Below are positions 1 through 10,289 of a stretch of DNA of 64,000 nt, in pieces. Position 1 is the first letter of the stretch; each line of letters opens with the position of its first letter. The stretch lies in contig JAACJM010000352.1 of assembly GCA_013368315.1 (NCBI GenBank), positions 1-64,000 on the forward strand. The letters are read 5' to 3'. Below the pieces are notes generated by a model that was not told the DNA's origin, searched no databases, and worked only from the letters and a program-made list of their open reading frames with translations. Source of the stretch: Tetrapyrgos nigripes (lineage: Eukaryota > Basidiomycota > Agaricomycetes > Agaricales > Campanellaceae). The position numbers were made by a program, and so were the translations under genes.

Positions 1-1000
1 CAGATTCCCAACATTTGTCTATCCAAGATCCTAACCAAAATCTGTCTCTGATCAATAGTACCACTGCTTTTACCCTTTACTCAGTTCTTCTTTCAGCAAA
101 CTCATATGCATATCCTCCTGAAACCAATCCTACATATTCTTTTTTCTCTATCTACCCATCCCCTCTGCTTCCATAAGCATCCAGATAATTGTTTTTTTGT
201 CATCAGTTGGGGAGCTTGTAGGAGAGTTGGATAGAAAATATTGGGATGATGGATATTGCATGCCAGTGGCTTGAGAGTAAGAGCAAAGGGAGAGGCTAGT
301 GGGCATGAGAATTGACACCAGACAATAAGTAAGTATTCTGGTGAATTGAAGAGTAGTATCTTCACACCCCTCCAGCATTGAACCCTCTAACATAGAATTA
401 AACTCTTTGTGGTTTTTCCCAACATAATTTCTCCAGCCTCGAAGTCACTATGAGTAAATGTTTAAGCTTAATATCAAGGTGGACCAAGCACTGGTAGAGT
501 AGAAGGTGTATGAAGGGGTTGGGAATGGAACAGGCAAAAACAGAAGAATTGAGTAGAGTAGCAGAGAGTTGACAATGCAATCTATATTAAATCCATCTCT
601 AACCTTGACAATTCACAATGATCATATCATTTTGTTTGTCCTGGAAGGATTCCCAACAGCTGTTGAAACAAGTAAAATTTGAAAGCAAGAAGACAGAACA
701 ATAAAGGTGTTCCTGATTCATTTAGTGGAAGGAGAACAGTCTGGAACAGGTCAAACAAAGAAAATATGAGGGAGACAAGAGCAAAGACCAAGGGCAATAC
801 AAACTAGCACCTGCCCTGAAAGATCAAAGGAAAGCGTAGAACAAAGCTGATCTCATCAGGTAGCTGTTAAGATAAAGAGACTGGGGGGACAGAGGCCAAG
901 CTAGGGCTGGCGAGATGATTACTATTTTAATTGATACATGCTAATGTTGCACATAAATATATGAACATGCAGGATGATCATTATATTTACTTAGCTGTTT
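1..1000. other. No supported gene; outer flank of Helitron remnant
   Basis: I see only short, mutually overlapping frames and no recognisable domain, tRNA or repeat. It lies beyond the 3' end of the minus-strand Helitron coding region, so the Helitron terminus (CTRR plus a short hairpin) should lie here if it is intact. I could not identify one with confidence. Confidence 0.4.
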
Positions 1001-2363
1001 CATTGTAGTGTCACTCAAAACACCATCCTGGGCAGAACTGTTTCCATGAATCACAGTATTATCTTTTCGAATGACACGTGCCACAAAGTGGTTATTGTTC
1101 ACCCAATAAATTATACCCTAAGATGTAGATTAGCTGTCTTGTTTCCTGTACACATCACCCTAATTGTCTTAGTGGGTGTTATACGATCAGGTGGCGACTC
1201 TATAGCTAGCATCAGAGGGGGTGCATCAAATAGTCTTCTAACCTCTACAGCCTGATGGCAACTGGGGCAATTGAGAAACATTGATGATTGCATTTTATGT
1301 AATACTGAGTTCAGACTCCCTTTAAGGCTAGCAGTTGTTAGCAACCCATTCAGATTACCAACACCTGAATTTTCCCCACAGGTTGCACATATATACACAT
1401 TGGTTGAAGGACTTACAGGTCTCTCAAAAATACATCTCAGTAGCTTATCTATTGCAACCCCCACCTCTCCATATGCAAATGCCTGTTTATCATGTGAGTG
1501 TAGTTTTGCACGCAAATTGTCCCTAACCTGTTCAGCTTGACATTTCTTATCAAACATGTCTGCAAGGCTGGTTGACAGACCATCTACCAAAGCATTATAT
1601 GATGACCATTCCTTTGTCCAGAAGGAAGGTTTTACACTCCACATGTCTGTCAATATTGTGAGTATGGAATCATATCCACAGCTGAAATTCTGACTGTCCC
1701 ATATAAAACCTAAGGGTCCTGACTCGAATGCATCCAGATAATCCTGCTTTTCTTAGTGGGAGGGCCAGGCATAAATTCAGATTCATCTGAAGCTTTATGC
1801 TTCTTTTCTACATAACAAAGAGTTTGAGAGCCAGGAGCAGTAATATATTTGTCTGTATCTCCCATATTATATACCTTTGACCGGTCACTCTTATCATTGT
1901 TGTTCTTCTTGTGTTTCTCAATTGTATCATTTAGATTCCCTACATCCTCCATAGGATCTGTTTCGGACCATTGAATATTAAGTGGTACATTGTCAGGCAC
2001 ATAATTTTTACCTTTCCATTGCACAAATTGTGTGATTATATCAACTCTTGTGACTCCTGTGACATCATACTTAAACCTTGTTATTTCATCAAGCACTTCA
2101 AGTTTCCGAAACTTCAAGCCACCCGAAATCTTTTCAATAGTTGCAAATGACAGAGGTTCCATTATAACTGTACCTTCATGACTGGAGCTTCTAGAAAGGG
2201 CTGCATAGATGCTTTGGTGGTTTCTTGCTTGAGATAAACTACATAAATTGTATGTTCTAGTTCTTCCTTGCGAGTTAAAATCAGTCATGGCAAAATTCTG
2301 AATCACTTGTACTTGACTGCGTGTAATGCTGTGAGTCAATCTGTTGAAAAAATAGTGTTTCAT
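1000..2363 (-). pseudogene. Helitron C-terminal extension with Cys/His peptidase-like segment
   Basis: A frame at 2,363-1,710 gives a 217-residue linker. After a frameshift near 1,720 the reading continues through a block with FIWDSQNFSCGYDSILTIL (a possible nucleophile Cys in SCGYDS) at about 1,710-1,650. The 1,653-1,111 frame follows, with CATC and CPSC pairs that could bind zinc. After another frameshift near 1,115, a GIIYWVNNNHFVARVI block near 1,115-1,070 would supply the catalytic His. Order and spacing resemble ubiquitin-specific-protease-like cysteine peptidases; many other Helitrons carry an OTU peptidase. The function is inferred from motifs only. Confidence 0.55.
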
Positions 2364-2414
2364 TATTTTTAGGCAACTGAAGAGAGAATGCTGACATGAG
2401 TAACGTAAAAGAAG

Positions 2415-3883
2415 TTAATAATACTTCTCGCCGAAAACGAAAGGGTTGCACAACAAGATTAAATCGTTGTATAATGTGTTAATGTGGCCTCTAAGGACCC
2501 TGACTACATTAACAGGGAGACTGTCTATGGTCACATCTTTTGCTGGTTTGTGTAATTTCACATATAGAACATCAAGATACTCTCTGCCTGCTGGATCAAA
2601 TGCAGATTTCCAACCGTATACATGTGCTTCCTGACCATTGGTTATACAAAGTTCAGTGGCCTCATTGTATTTAAGCATAACAGGCATCCCTTTGCAGAGA
2701 TGTAGAATGCCTGGCAGATGTCCAGTATCACAAGGAGGTAAGTTCCATAGAGCTTCTCGGACTGAATCTGATATGATGTTTGGTGGTGCAGTGCCTCTGT
2801 ATTTCTTGCACCTTGTGTGTGCTGGATCTTTACCTTGGCCTATCACGTCCCATGAATAAAAGGAATGGAGGGGTTGGTTCACCTCTTTAGAAAATCTTTT
2901 CAATTTTACATCATTTATGTGGTCTCTTTGGGTATTTCTACTTGTAATTATAGAGACATATCTGAAGTTCACTGAGTTGATTTTGGGTTTATCGGATGTC
3001 CGACCTGCAACTCGAGTCTGCAGATAAGCAATGTTGTCAGATGTACAAGCAGCAAGTTGCATATTCTCCAATGCTGTTCTAAGTTGACCATCACCAACGG
3101 TTTGTGCTTGCTGCCTCATATGCTTTCACAATATGACCACATGGGTCACTTGATGCCACAACGCTTTTCCTATCTCCTCAACTTGTGTATACAATGAATG
3201 TGCTCGATCCATACGAGGTACCTTTTTTGTGTATAAAGGCGTGCCCCCTACTGGTGGCAACTGAGCAAAATCCCCAGCAAATATAACACTATACCCACCA
3301 AAACCCAAGTCACTGATTCCAGTTATTTGTGTAAGTCTTTGATTAATTCATGTCATATCCTGCATACTCAGCATGCTCACTTCATCGATAAATATATACC
3401 TGACACCTTCCAGATTCTCTCTGGCCCTTTTTATACCTGTATCATCATTCACACTGACCTCTTCTGATGCAGGTCTTGAGAACCCCAGCAGGGAATGATA
3501 AGTCATACCATGTACTAAAGCAGCTGCTGTTCCAGTTGGTGCACACACCACCATTGCATGTCCTTTCCCCTTATCGTAAAAAAATTTATGCAGAGCATGG
3601 ATAACCCTACTTTTTCCAGTCCCTCCCATACCTCCTTTGTATCAGTGCTCAATGAATGATTTGCAATAACTCTGAAAGCTCGCTCCTGTTCTTCATTGAG
3701 ACTTTCATCCTTTACAATGTCATTAGACAGCTTCTGCTCTCTTTCCATGTTACTCTTAAAGTTACGGTCTATATATGAAGCATCATCAAATAGCACTTCA
3801 TTCCATCTTGAGAAGTGGTTGTTTTGATTGCTATCAGAACTATTGTCACCTTGTGAGGAGCTATGTTTCATGGCCAACAACAC
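2415..3883 (-). pseudogene. Helitron Pif1-type helicase, frameshifted
   Basis: Several frames together give an SF1B helicase. The pre-helicase LNEEQERAFRVIANHSL block is followed by Walker A (MGGTGKSRVI, near 3,629), a TGTAAALV block, Walker B (FIDEVSML, near 3,390) and GDFAQLPPVGG (near 3,255). The C-terminal GMPVMLKYNEATELCITNGQ block is near 2,680. Frameshifts or gaps lie near 3,630, 3,345 and 3,120. The usual final helicase motif ending in a V-x-L-S-R run is not evident; the frame instead ends with LYNDLILLCNPFVFG. A functional version would unwind DNA 5' to 3' during rolling-circle transposition. Confidence 0.85.
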
Positions 3884-3900
3884 TCGATTCTTCTCTTCTG

Positions 3901-4479
3901 CTATCTTTTGTTTCTATTTAGAGGCTGAAAAATGTTAGTGTCTTGGTCGATGTTGTATTTATCTAATGTTTTTAAAATCTGGTCATTCAGTACATGATTC
4001 CTGATGGTACTGTTGTTTGGGAGCAATTCCTCTGTGTTGAAATCTAGAACAGAATCACATATGTTATCCTCAAATGTGTTGTTGACATTCTGTAAGAACT
4101 CATGCATTGCTTCATCATCAAGCTCATCAAGATCAAAAGCAGGTCCATTTGTGCTATGTCCTTGCTTTCTCAAAGCAGAGTAGTCATCCCTTGCATCGTT
4201 GCATTCATACCTCAAGTTGAAGTTTCTCATCAACTGTTTCTGAGTATCAGTAAACATATGATCTCTGAATGCTTCCTCCCATGTCTGACCAGCCTGTCTC
4301 AGTTCAGACCCATCTCTCCAAGGCTTAAACAGCGACAACATAGCACAACAGTAATATTCATGGTCACCTTTGTTGCTGCGTGGTAATGTCCTGCCTACAA
4401 AATTTAATGCCCTGCTATCCAAATTTTTGTATTTGAATAATGCATGGGTAAGATGCTGAGAATGCTCTTCACTAAACAT
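3901..4479 (-). pseudogene. Helitron linker segment, second part
   Basis: This 192-codon frame begins with HSQHLTHALFKYK and contains DHEYYCCAMLSLFKPWRDG. That block is characteristic of the region just upstream of the Pif1 helicase in fungal Helitrons. The acidic stretch that follows leads into the helicase frame across a further break at about 3,890. It overlaps the preceding frame by about 75 bases, which marks the frameshift point. Confidence 0.75.
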
Positions 4480-5348
4480 TGCAGTTGATGGAAATGAGTA
4501 TCATACTCATCAATGTGTGTATCTTTTTTGTCAACATCCATTTCCATATCCCTTTCTTCACAGTTAGTTTCATCATCATAATCTGTGTTTTCTACTGGCT
4601 TCTTCTTTTGCACAGATTTCTTATAATACGCAGACATGAAATCGTACAAGTTGATATTTTCTATCTCCTCTCCACGTAAACTATAGTCATCAATTTTTGA
4701 AACTCCAATAAAACTGTTGTCATTGCCTTTGTTCACCCACACCTTTTCGTCTGGAATTGATTGATCTATATTAATACTCTCTGATTGAGCATGTAAAATG
4801 TTGTCATGTTCTTTCCAGTGTGTTCTCACTCTGTCAACATACTGAGTCCAGTAAAAAGTTGTAAACTGAAAGTTTGTATAGTGATCAGGGTTACCCAGTA
4901 AATACATAGATGCCATTGGACTTCCTATTTCCATTCTTCCTGTTAGACTGTTCACCATTTTAACCAACATTGTCCTTGCTAATTTTGCATTGTCAGTTGT
5001 GCTAGACACAATTTTGGAATTCCTGGTGTAAACCCCTTTAATTGTCTCAAAAAAGGTATATGTTTTGAGTCCAGGTTTAGTCACATAATCAGTGATGTAT
5101 GCTACACATGCCTTTACTGCTGTGCCTGACAGTAGAGAGGTAACATCAGTATTGCGCCTAAATAGGTATGTTACTGCAGGTGTCCAAGTATTCCACCATG
5201 CCTCTCCCTTTTTCATCTCAATATAACCTGTTTCAGGGTCAATCAATGTTTGAGGATGCACTTGCACACACCATCTCAGGCAAGCAGGTCTTGTATGTAC
5301 ATTATTTGAATCATCTCCTTTTTTCTTGGCCGTGCGACATGTGTGCAT
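4404..5348 (-). pseudogene. Helitron Rep-to-helicase linker segment, first part
   Basis: The frame continues directly from the FRSN residues on the far side of the nested element. It reads a Cys/Lys-rich block and then ACVAYITDYVTKPGLKTYT, a sequence typical of the conserved region between Rep and helicase in Helitron proteins. A long acidic tail follows. The apparent ATG of this frame at 5,408 lies inside the nested element and is not a real start. Around 4,450 the reading moves to another frame (next segment), so a frameshift lies there. Confidence 0.75.
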
Positions 5349-5356
5349 GTTAGATC
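5349..5356. repeat. 8-bp target site duplication (left)
   Basis: GTTAGATC occurs here and again at 6,182-6,189, immediately flanking the 825-bp insertion. Eight bases is the duplication length expected for hAT transposons. Confidence 0.85.
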
Positions 5357-6181
5357 TAGGGAACAGCACGGGAGACCCGTGGGGAAATTTTTCAAACCCG
5401 TACCACACCCTGTGAAACCCTGTTCCCGGGCTGGCGGAAGCAGGGATATTGACGGGAAGTGCAAAAAGAGGTTGGAACCCGCGGGGTGTGGGAAATACCT
5501 ACTACTATGGGAGACTAGGCTATATATACCATCCTCTATGTCCCTTCAGGCATCTCAATATCACCATCCTCGTCACCCTCCTCAAGTGGGATCTCATCTA
5601 AAAGAACGTTGATCTAGAGTAGTTAGAATAACAGAAAATCCGAACCTTTGCCTTAGTTGCACTTGTTTCGTTGTTGGTGGATTCAGCGTCGGTATTCAGA
5701 CTTGCTCCGTCCTATAGTGTCATGAGTACATAGTAACTTGAAATGAATGGATTGACAGGTGCCTTTTGCTTCTTTGATGGACGCGAATCCAAAGAATCTA
5801 TGCCGGTAGCCCTTGCAGTTGCAATAGATTTGTGCTTGGCCTCCTTTGGCTGTAACTTTGGGTCAACAGCTCCTTCAGCCATTTCAACGAGATTAGGGGA
5901 GATTTTTTTTTTTTGTTGAGACGAAAAACTACAACTGAGTAAGTACTAGGCTCATATCCAGTAAAACTGTATAGTTCTGGCCTCGCTTGGTTGTTCGGCT
6001 TTGAGTTGGCTCTCGGCTCATCATTGGCTTGACAGATCAGCTATGACCCGCTTGGCGGGGACGGGAATCCCGTGTTACGGAGGTGGGATATGGTCAAATT
6101 CCCAATTTGTATCCCGCACCCGTTCCCGCCTCCCCCGTTCCCGTCCTCCCGCAATTCCCGTGTACCCCGTGCTATTTCTTA
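5357..6181. mobile_element. Non-autonomous hAT-like element nested in the Helitron
   Basis: An 825-bp insertion interrupts the Helitron Rep gene. Its ends are imperfect inverted repeats: TAGGGAACAGCACGGG at the left and, reverse-complemented, TAAGAAATAGCACGGG at the right (13 of 16 identical). It is flanked by a perfect 8-bp duplication, GTTAGATC. The subterminal regions are rich in short CCCG/CGGG motifs in both orientations, as is common for hAT transposase binding regions. No transposase-like frame is present, so it depends on an enzyme supplied elsewhere. Its ends differ from those of the larger hAT at 13,158-16,550, so it belongs to another family. Confidence 0.85.
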
Positions 6182-7222
6182 GTTAGATCGAAAAGCTATA
6201 TCATCACACTCCTTCTTGTATTGCATAGACCATTCTGATAATGCTGTACAATACATACAACTGAGTGCTCCCAAACAGATGCAGACATCAGGAGGAGGGA
6301 GTTTAGGCATCGTAACAGTTGGGTCGCAATATTCTGGCTTAGTCTTGTCTACTATTATCTGTTGATTAACATGTGAACTGTTTCCTGTCTCGAACTCCCC
6401 AACATAGCATGATTCTAAATAAGTAATTATTGATTTAATAAAATCAGAATCATGGTTAAGTATCCTGTCCCTTATTTCTTGTGGAGTGAGAGAAGCTGAT
6501 ACCCAAAGCAACAAATGAAGATGGAGAGTAAGGTGTCCTTGTTGTTCTACTGTTCCATAATAAGCTCTGGTTTTACCATATAATCCATCATGCTCTGCAT
6601 CAACTCCAAGTACATGTTTGATGAACGTCCTCACTATGAATTTGAAAAACCTGGCAGCAGCAACAGGGTTTTGCTTGATGAGTCTCTCTCTTGTCTTTTT
6701 GTCTTGTATATATGGTTTAAATTCTTGGTCAGTGTCAGCAAAATACAAGCATATTGGATGATTGACATCAGCTGGTGATATTGTAATGAACCATGAAGGT
6801 GAGCCAATTTTGTTTATTAGTGACCACACTTCATTTCTCATGTGTTTTTTGGATGTAACCGAACCCTTTACCCGACTAGCAGTAGCATCTACATCATTTA
6901 TCAATTGCAGGCAAGCCTTTTCCTCATTTGAGGGTACAACTCTTTCTTTGTTCTTGAATCTGTTATACATAAGATCCAAGACATTACTATCAATGTTCCA
7001 GATACGTTCTGCAATACTGTTTATATTCTTCCGATGTGTAATAATGAAGCCTCCATCATTGCTTTGTTTCATTTGCTCCACATTAAAAGCAATGATGGAA
7101 AAACTGGGTTCCAGCTGGAAACGTTTATCATGGTACATCAGATAAAATGCCTTGTGCACAGTTTGTCCTATTTTAGAGGTCTGCAATGAATTGTTAATAC
7201 CACCTAAACCATATGGAAACAA
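6179..7222 (-). pseudogene. Helitron Rep (HUH endonuclease) segment
   Basis: This 347-codon frame begins with FPYGLGG and contains SWFITISPADVNHP, the Rep motif 1 region. It also has the HUH metal-binding motif HLHLLLW at about 6,522-6,502 and a Tyr-containing motif 3 region, ITYLESCYVGEFE. These residues nick and join single strands in rolling-circle transposition. A CICLGALSCMYC cluster follows near the end. The frame ends exactly where the nested hAT element starts: the last residues FRSN are encoded by the 8-bp target duplication, and the protein continues in frame on the other side at 5,349. Only the insertion interrupts the gene at this point. Confidence 0.85.
6182..6189. repeat. 8-bp target site duplication (right)
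   Basis: Second copy of GTTAGATC flanking the 825-bp hAT-like element. Confidence 0.85.
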
Positions 7223-7229
7223 ATGGGGA

Positions 7230-7922
7230 TCATCGGAAACAGGGAGGGGTTGTGAAATGTTGACACAGGCTGCTCATTGTGAGCCACATACAATATATTT
7301 TTTTGTTTTCTCTCAAATGTTTCAGAGCTGCTGCCCTCATCTCTTGAGAAGTCATTGCACCAAACTCTTCACCTGTGAGCCCATGGACAGTGATAGGGCA
7401 GGGTCCAGACTCAGTTCCTTCATCATCAATCTCTTCATTGATTGCAGTAGTCAATGCATCTTTGTTGTGTTGTTGTTCTTGATATTCATATGAAAATGGT
7501 ACAGCTTCTTCATCATATGAAATAGCTATATCCTGATAGTCTTTATGATTGAGTTTCAACCACTCCAACGCCCTCTTGACAACTGCCCATCTCACTAACA
7601 GGGGAGTATCTCTCAGCTGCTCAGGTGTTGGTTTTGAAGGACCAGTAAACATAAATGCAATCATCCCGTCAAGTTCATCTTTACCCAGTGGCAAAATGTC
7701 ATAAATCTTGTCAACGGGGTTTGAAAAGCACATAATGTTAGCTTTCATTTTGTAACGACCTGATGCGACTTTGACCAAACATCGACTGTGCCTGACACGC
7801 ACGATTAGAAGTTTTTCAGCAAACCTAAGATCTTTAAGCTCATTGGGTATGTCTCCAATCCAGAGGCCTTGTGCTAATGCATTCTTGGGCATCTTTTTCT
7901 TTTGTAGACTCTGAAAACACAT
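7230..7922 (-). pseudogene. Helitron DUF6570-like segment
   Basis: The translation contains the ALAQGLWIGDIPNELKDL block followed by a Leu/Ile-rich stretch and the PTPEQLRDTPLLVRWAVVK block. This matches the pattern of the DUF6570 region found upstream of the Rep domain in many basidiomycete Helitrons. A conserved Lys-Met-Pro run precedes it. The frame runs out at PPCFR, where the sequence shifts into the frame of the next segment at about 7,235 (the expected FPYGLGG block), so one frameshift separates two originally continuous parts. Confidence 0.7.
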
Positions 7923-8019
7923 CCTCCAGCAAGAACTGGTCCATCCAAACCAATGATTGGGTCTTTATCGCTGCTGTGTTCTCGACGAGTGACATTTGAG
8001 ACTTGTAAAATGCTCAAGT

Positions 8020-8991
8020 CTAATTGCTAGATTTCAGGGGATGCAACTGACCACAAACTGGGCAACCAGTCTCCTTTACATTAGAAGGATCTGTGTCCTG
8101 ACAGAAACCTCTGATTACATCTATTATTTTACTGGGGAAAGTCATGTTTGCTTCTTCAGCTTGTTCAATTGTACAATCATGGGCTGGGCTTCTTTCACCC
8201 ATCCTCATTCTCGCTTTGTTATTACTGTTCGTAGACTCTTTGTGGGATGTACTGTGTCTGTTTGTGGTGTTTATACTACAACCCTGGGATTGAGTATTTG
8301 TAACTGCACAATTCGAAGAACGATCTTGTTTCGGTTTGTTATCAGCTGACAATTTGGAGTACCATAGCTCACTGCGTTCAGTAGAAGACCTCACTAAAAA
8401 TGGTTCGAAAAGAACAACCATGTGGAGACACGATTCGCATGTATGTTGGTGAAGCAGTTTCAATATGTTGTCCTTGGTGTTGCGATTATTGATGAATATG
8501 CCATGCAAGTTAGCAATACCCTTCAGTACAGGGACAGGCATTTCATTCAAGAATGGGTCGTTCAAAGGGATAGTGCATACAAGATATGATTGTAAGTCTT
8601 GATGTGTCAACAAATTTTGTACGTGGGCCCTGTGGATTCTGAACTTAAATGACTTACTGTAAGGTGACACACCCTCCTTGCAATAAGGTGCCAGTTTTTT
8701 GAAGAAAAATGATGTACTTCCTCCACCTGTCACAGTTTCTCCTGTGCAGTGCAAGTCAGTACGCACTTTATGGAATTCCAGTGTTTTCATCAAGTCTACC
8801 TGGGCATGATTTTGGCCTTCTATGATTCTACCCACATAAAGAACTACCGGATATGCAACTCTTTCATTGATACGAGAAGAGTTGTTCTGATGATGGAAGT
8901 TGGACTTAGTCATCTGATTTTGGAGACAGTGGATGAGAACACGGTACACTACGTTTACCTTAATGTGCGCGTCGACAAGCATAAAAAGCAA
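8020..8991 (-). pseudogene. Helitron N-terminal segment
   Basis: Open frame of 323 codons at the upstream end of the Helitron coding region. Its last residues contain a CPVCGQLHP stretch, a likely zinc-binding Cys pair, and a C-x2-C-x-H pattern (CESCLHM) lies near its middle. Similar Cys-containing leaders precede the DUF6570 segment in fungal Helitron proteins. The frame closes shortly before the DUF6570-like segment begins at about 7,960, so the join needs a frameshift or an intron. The true start codon is unknown. Assignment rests mainly on position and strand. Confidence 0.55.
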
Positions 8992-9201
8992 GCCAGGGAA
9001 TGGATAGTTATGAGACAGTATCAGATACTGGTATTCGTTAAGTATAGTACTCTGTCCTTTCTTCTTATCTGTAGGTCTGAAGTAGGGAGAGGTTAATCGT
9101 AACTAACATAGCGATAACCGATACGCAAGTACTACATAGCAAAAAGTCTAGGGAGACGTACATACATACTTGTCTGCTAAAAAGCTTTGAGATATTCTAA
9201 A

Positions 9202-9257
9202 GGCCTGGGCAGGAGTCAAACTTGCATCCCTGGTCATGTTACCGTTACACTACAGGT
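9202..9257 (-). other. tRNA-like relic with A-box and B-box
   Basis: On the minus strand TAGTGTAACGG resembles an internal pol III A-box, and AGTTTGACTCC resembles a B-box. They are flanked by a GGCC-containing pairing segment. The two boxes are only about 20 nt apart, so a normal anticodon arm does not fit. It is a degenerate tRNA or tRNA-derived SINE relic rather than a working tRNA gene. Confidence 0.3.
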
Positions 9258-9496
9258 CTGATAAAGAAACACGAATGAGGTGGTGTGTCCTTGACTTGAA
9301 CACTCAACATGGCACCAAGACAGGGAAGACTGGATAATGTAAAACAGCAACATCTATGAAACGGAGTGGCCAGCACATCGTGTATATTGAAACATACGGT
9401 TAAGATATGCCCTCAGGTTCGAAACACTGATTAAAAGTGTACGACACATTTAACACATACATTGCTAGCTACATACATAACAAGGGACTAAATATA

Positions 9497-9630
9497 TCAG
9501 AACAAGACTGTATGTTTAATAGAAGATCGAAGTAACGAGCGTATAAGTGAGAATAATAAGAAAGGTCAAGAACAGGACTGTAAGTTAAATAGACAATCGA
9601 ATCAACGAGCTTGCGATCGAGAACCACAAA
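9497..9630. repeat. Two diverged tandem copies, period about 70 bp
   Basis: A block beginning AGAACAAGACTGTATGTTTA at 9,499 recurs as AGAACAGGACTGTAAGTTAA at 9,569, with matching downstream AATAGA and ATCGAA words and an AACGAGC end. No coding potential is evident. Confidence 0.6.
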
Positions 9631-9670
9631 AGATACATAGGTTAATAAAGTGACTAACTTATAGTGAATA

Positions 9671-9845
9671 CAGTCAAATACCTCATAATGAATAGTGTTG
9701 GGAGACAGCCCAAAGCTATTCATTATGGTGGTTATTCCTTATGATATATTTTTTTGGCTGTAAACATCAGTTTGGGAGAGCCAAAAGTGTATTCGTTATG
9801 ACCAATTATTCATTATTACCTTATTCATTATGAGGTATTCTACTG
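9671..9845. mobile_element. Pogo/Tc1-mariner-type MITE, 175 bp
   Basis: The ends are 24-bp inverted repeats, CAGT-x-x-AATACCTCATAATGAATA, identical except for two positions. A TA dinucleotide flanks each side (9,669-9,670 and 9,846-9,847), as expected for Tc1/mariner and pogo insertion. The CAGT-x-x-AA-x-ACCTC start is typical of pogo/Tigger-like ends. There is no coding capacity, so it is a non-autonomous element. Confidence 0.8.
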
Positions 9846-9890
9846 TACATAGACGACGTCGTTAATAGATAGAGACGGATATGTATATAT

Positions 9891-10280
9891 CACTACCCCT
9901 GGCCCTTTATTTCTGACAGCAGAAACATAAGCACAAACCATTATAATTTTCTATGCACTTTAACCAGTTTCTGCTGAATAAAATAAAATATTTTTTCTGA
10001 TAAAAGGTAGCAAAATCTGATCCTACATTCATCTACATTATTTAGACAGAAAGTTACAGGGAAATAATATCTTTCTGATTTCAGATATATTCCCTTTGTT
10101 GTCACTCATAGTTTGGCTTTCAGCCACCCAAAAGATAAAGGAATTGAATTACATTCTGTTTTGAGATTGATTTGATTTCTGCTCCTGGAAACAGAATGTG
10201 CGACTGTCGCATGGTACCCACACAAACATCACCCACTTGTCGCCCTAGCATCTCGCGACCTCTGATGATCTCCAAGCATT
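9891..10280 (-). repeat. Left arm of a roughly 380-390-bp inverted repeat; carries a gene 3' end
   Basis: From CACTACCCCTGGCCC at 9,891 to about 10,280 the sequence matches 18,245-18,627 in inverted orientation, with scattered substitutions. On its own minus strand this arm holds the end of an open frame (about 10,353-10,120), with the blocks GRQVGDVCVG and SISKQNVIQFLYLLGG followed by a stop. The other arm encodes the same ending. I do not recognise the protein. The homology continues about 230 bp past the stop codon, so the repeat includes a 3' untranslated or terminal region. Confidence 0.8.
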
Positions 10281-10289
10281 CCTCGGGCC

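Larger units (their letters stand above)
1000..9000 (-). mobile_element. Decayed Helitron (RepHel) element, interrupted by a nested hAT element
   Basis: The minus strand carries, in order from 9.0 kb to 1.0 kb, the parts of a fungal Helitron replicase-helicase: a Cys-containing N-terminal part, a DUF6570-like part, a Helitron-like N-terminal plus Rep part with an HUH motif, a linker region, a Pif1-type SF1B helicase, and a C-terminal Cys/His peptidase-like part. The frames are broken by several frameshifts, and an 825-bp element is inserted at 5,357-6,181, so the copy is inactive as it stands. Helitrons replicate by rolling circle and insert at A-T sites without target duplication. I could not place the TC and CTRR termini, so the outer limits are approximate. 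Confidence 0.85.

Noticed and set aside
5357..6181. Intron of the Helitron gene
   Set aside because: The segment has inverted ends and an 8-bp duplication and lacks splice borders, so it is an insertion.
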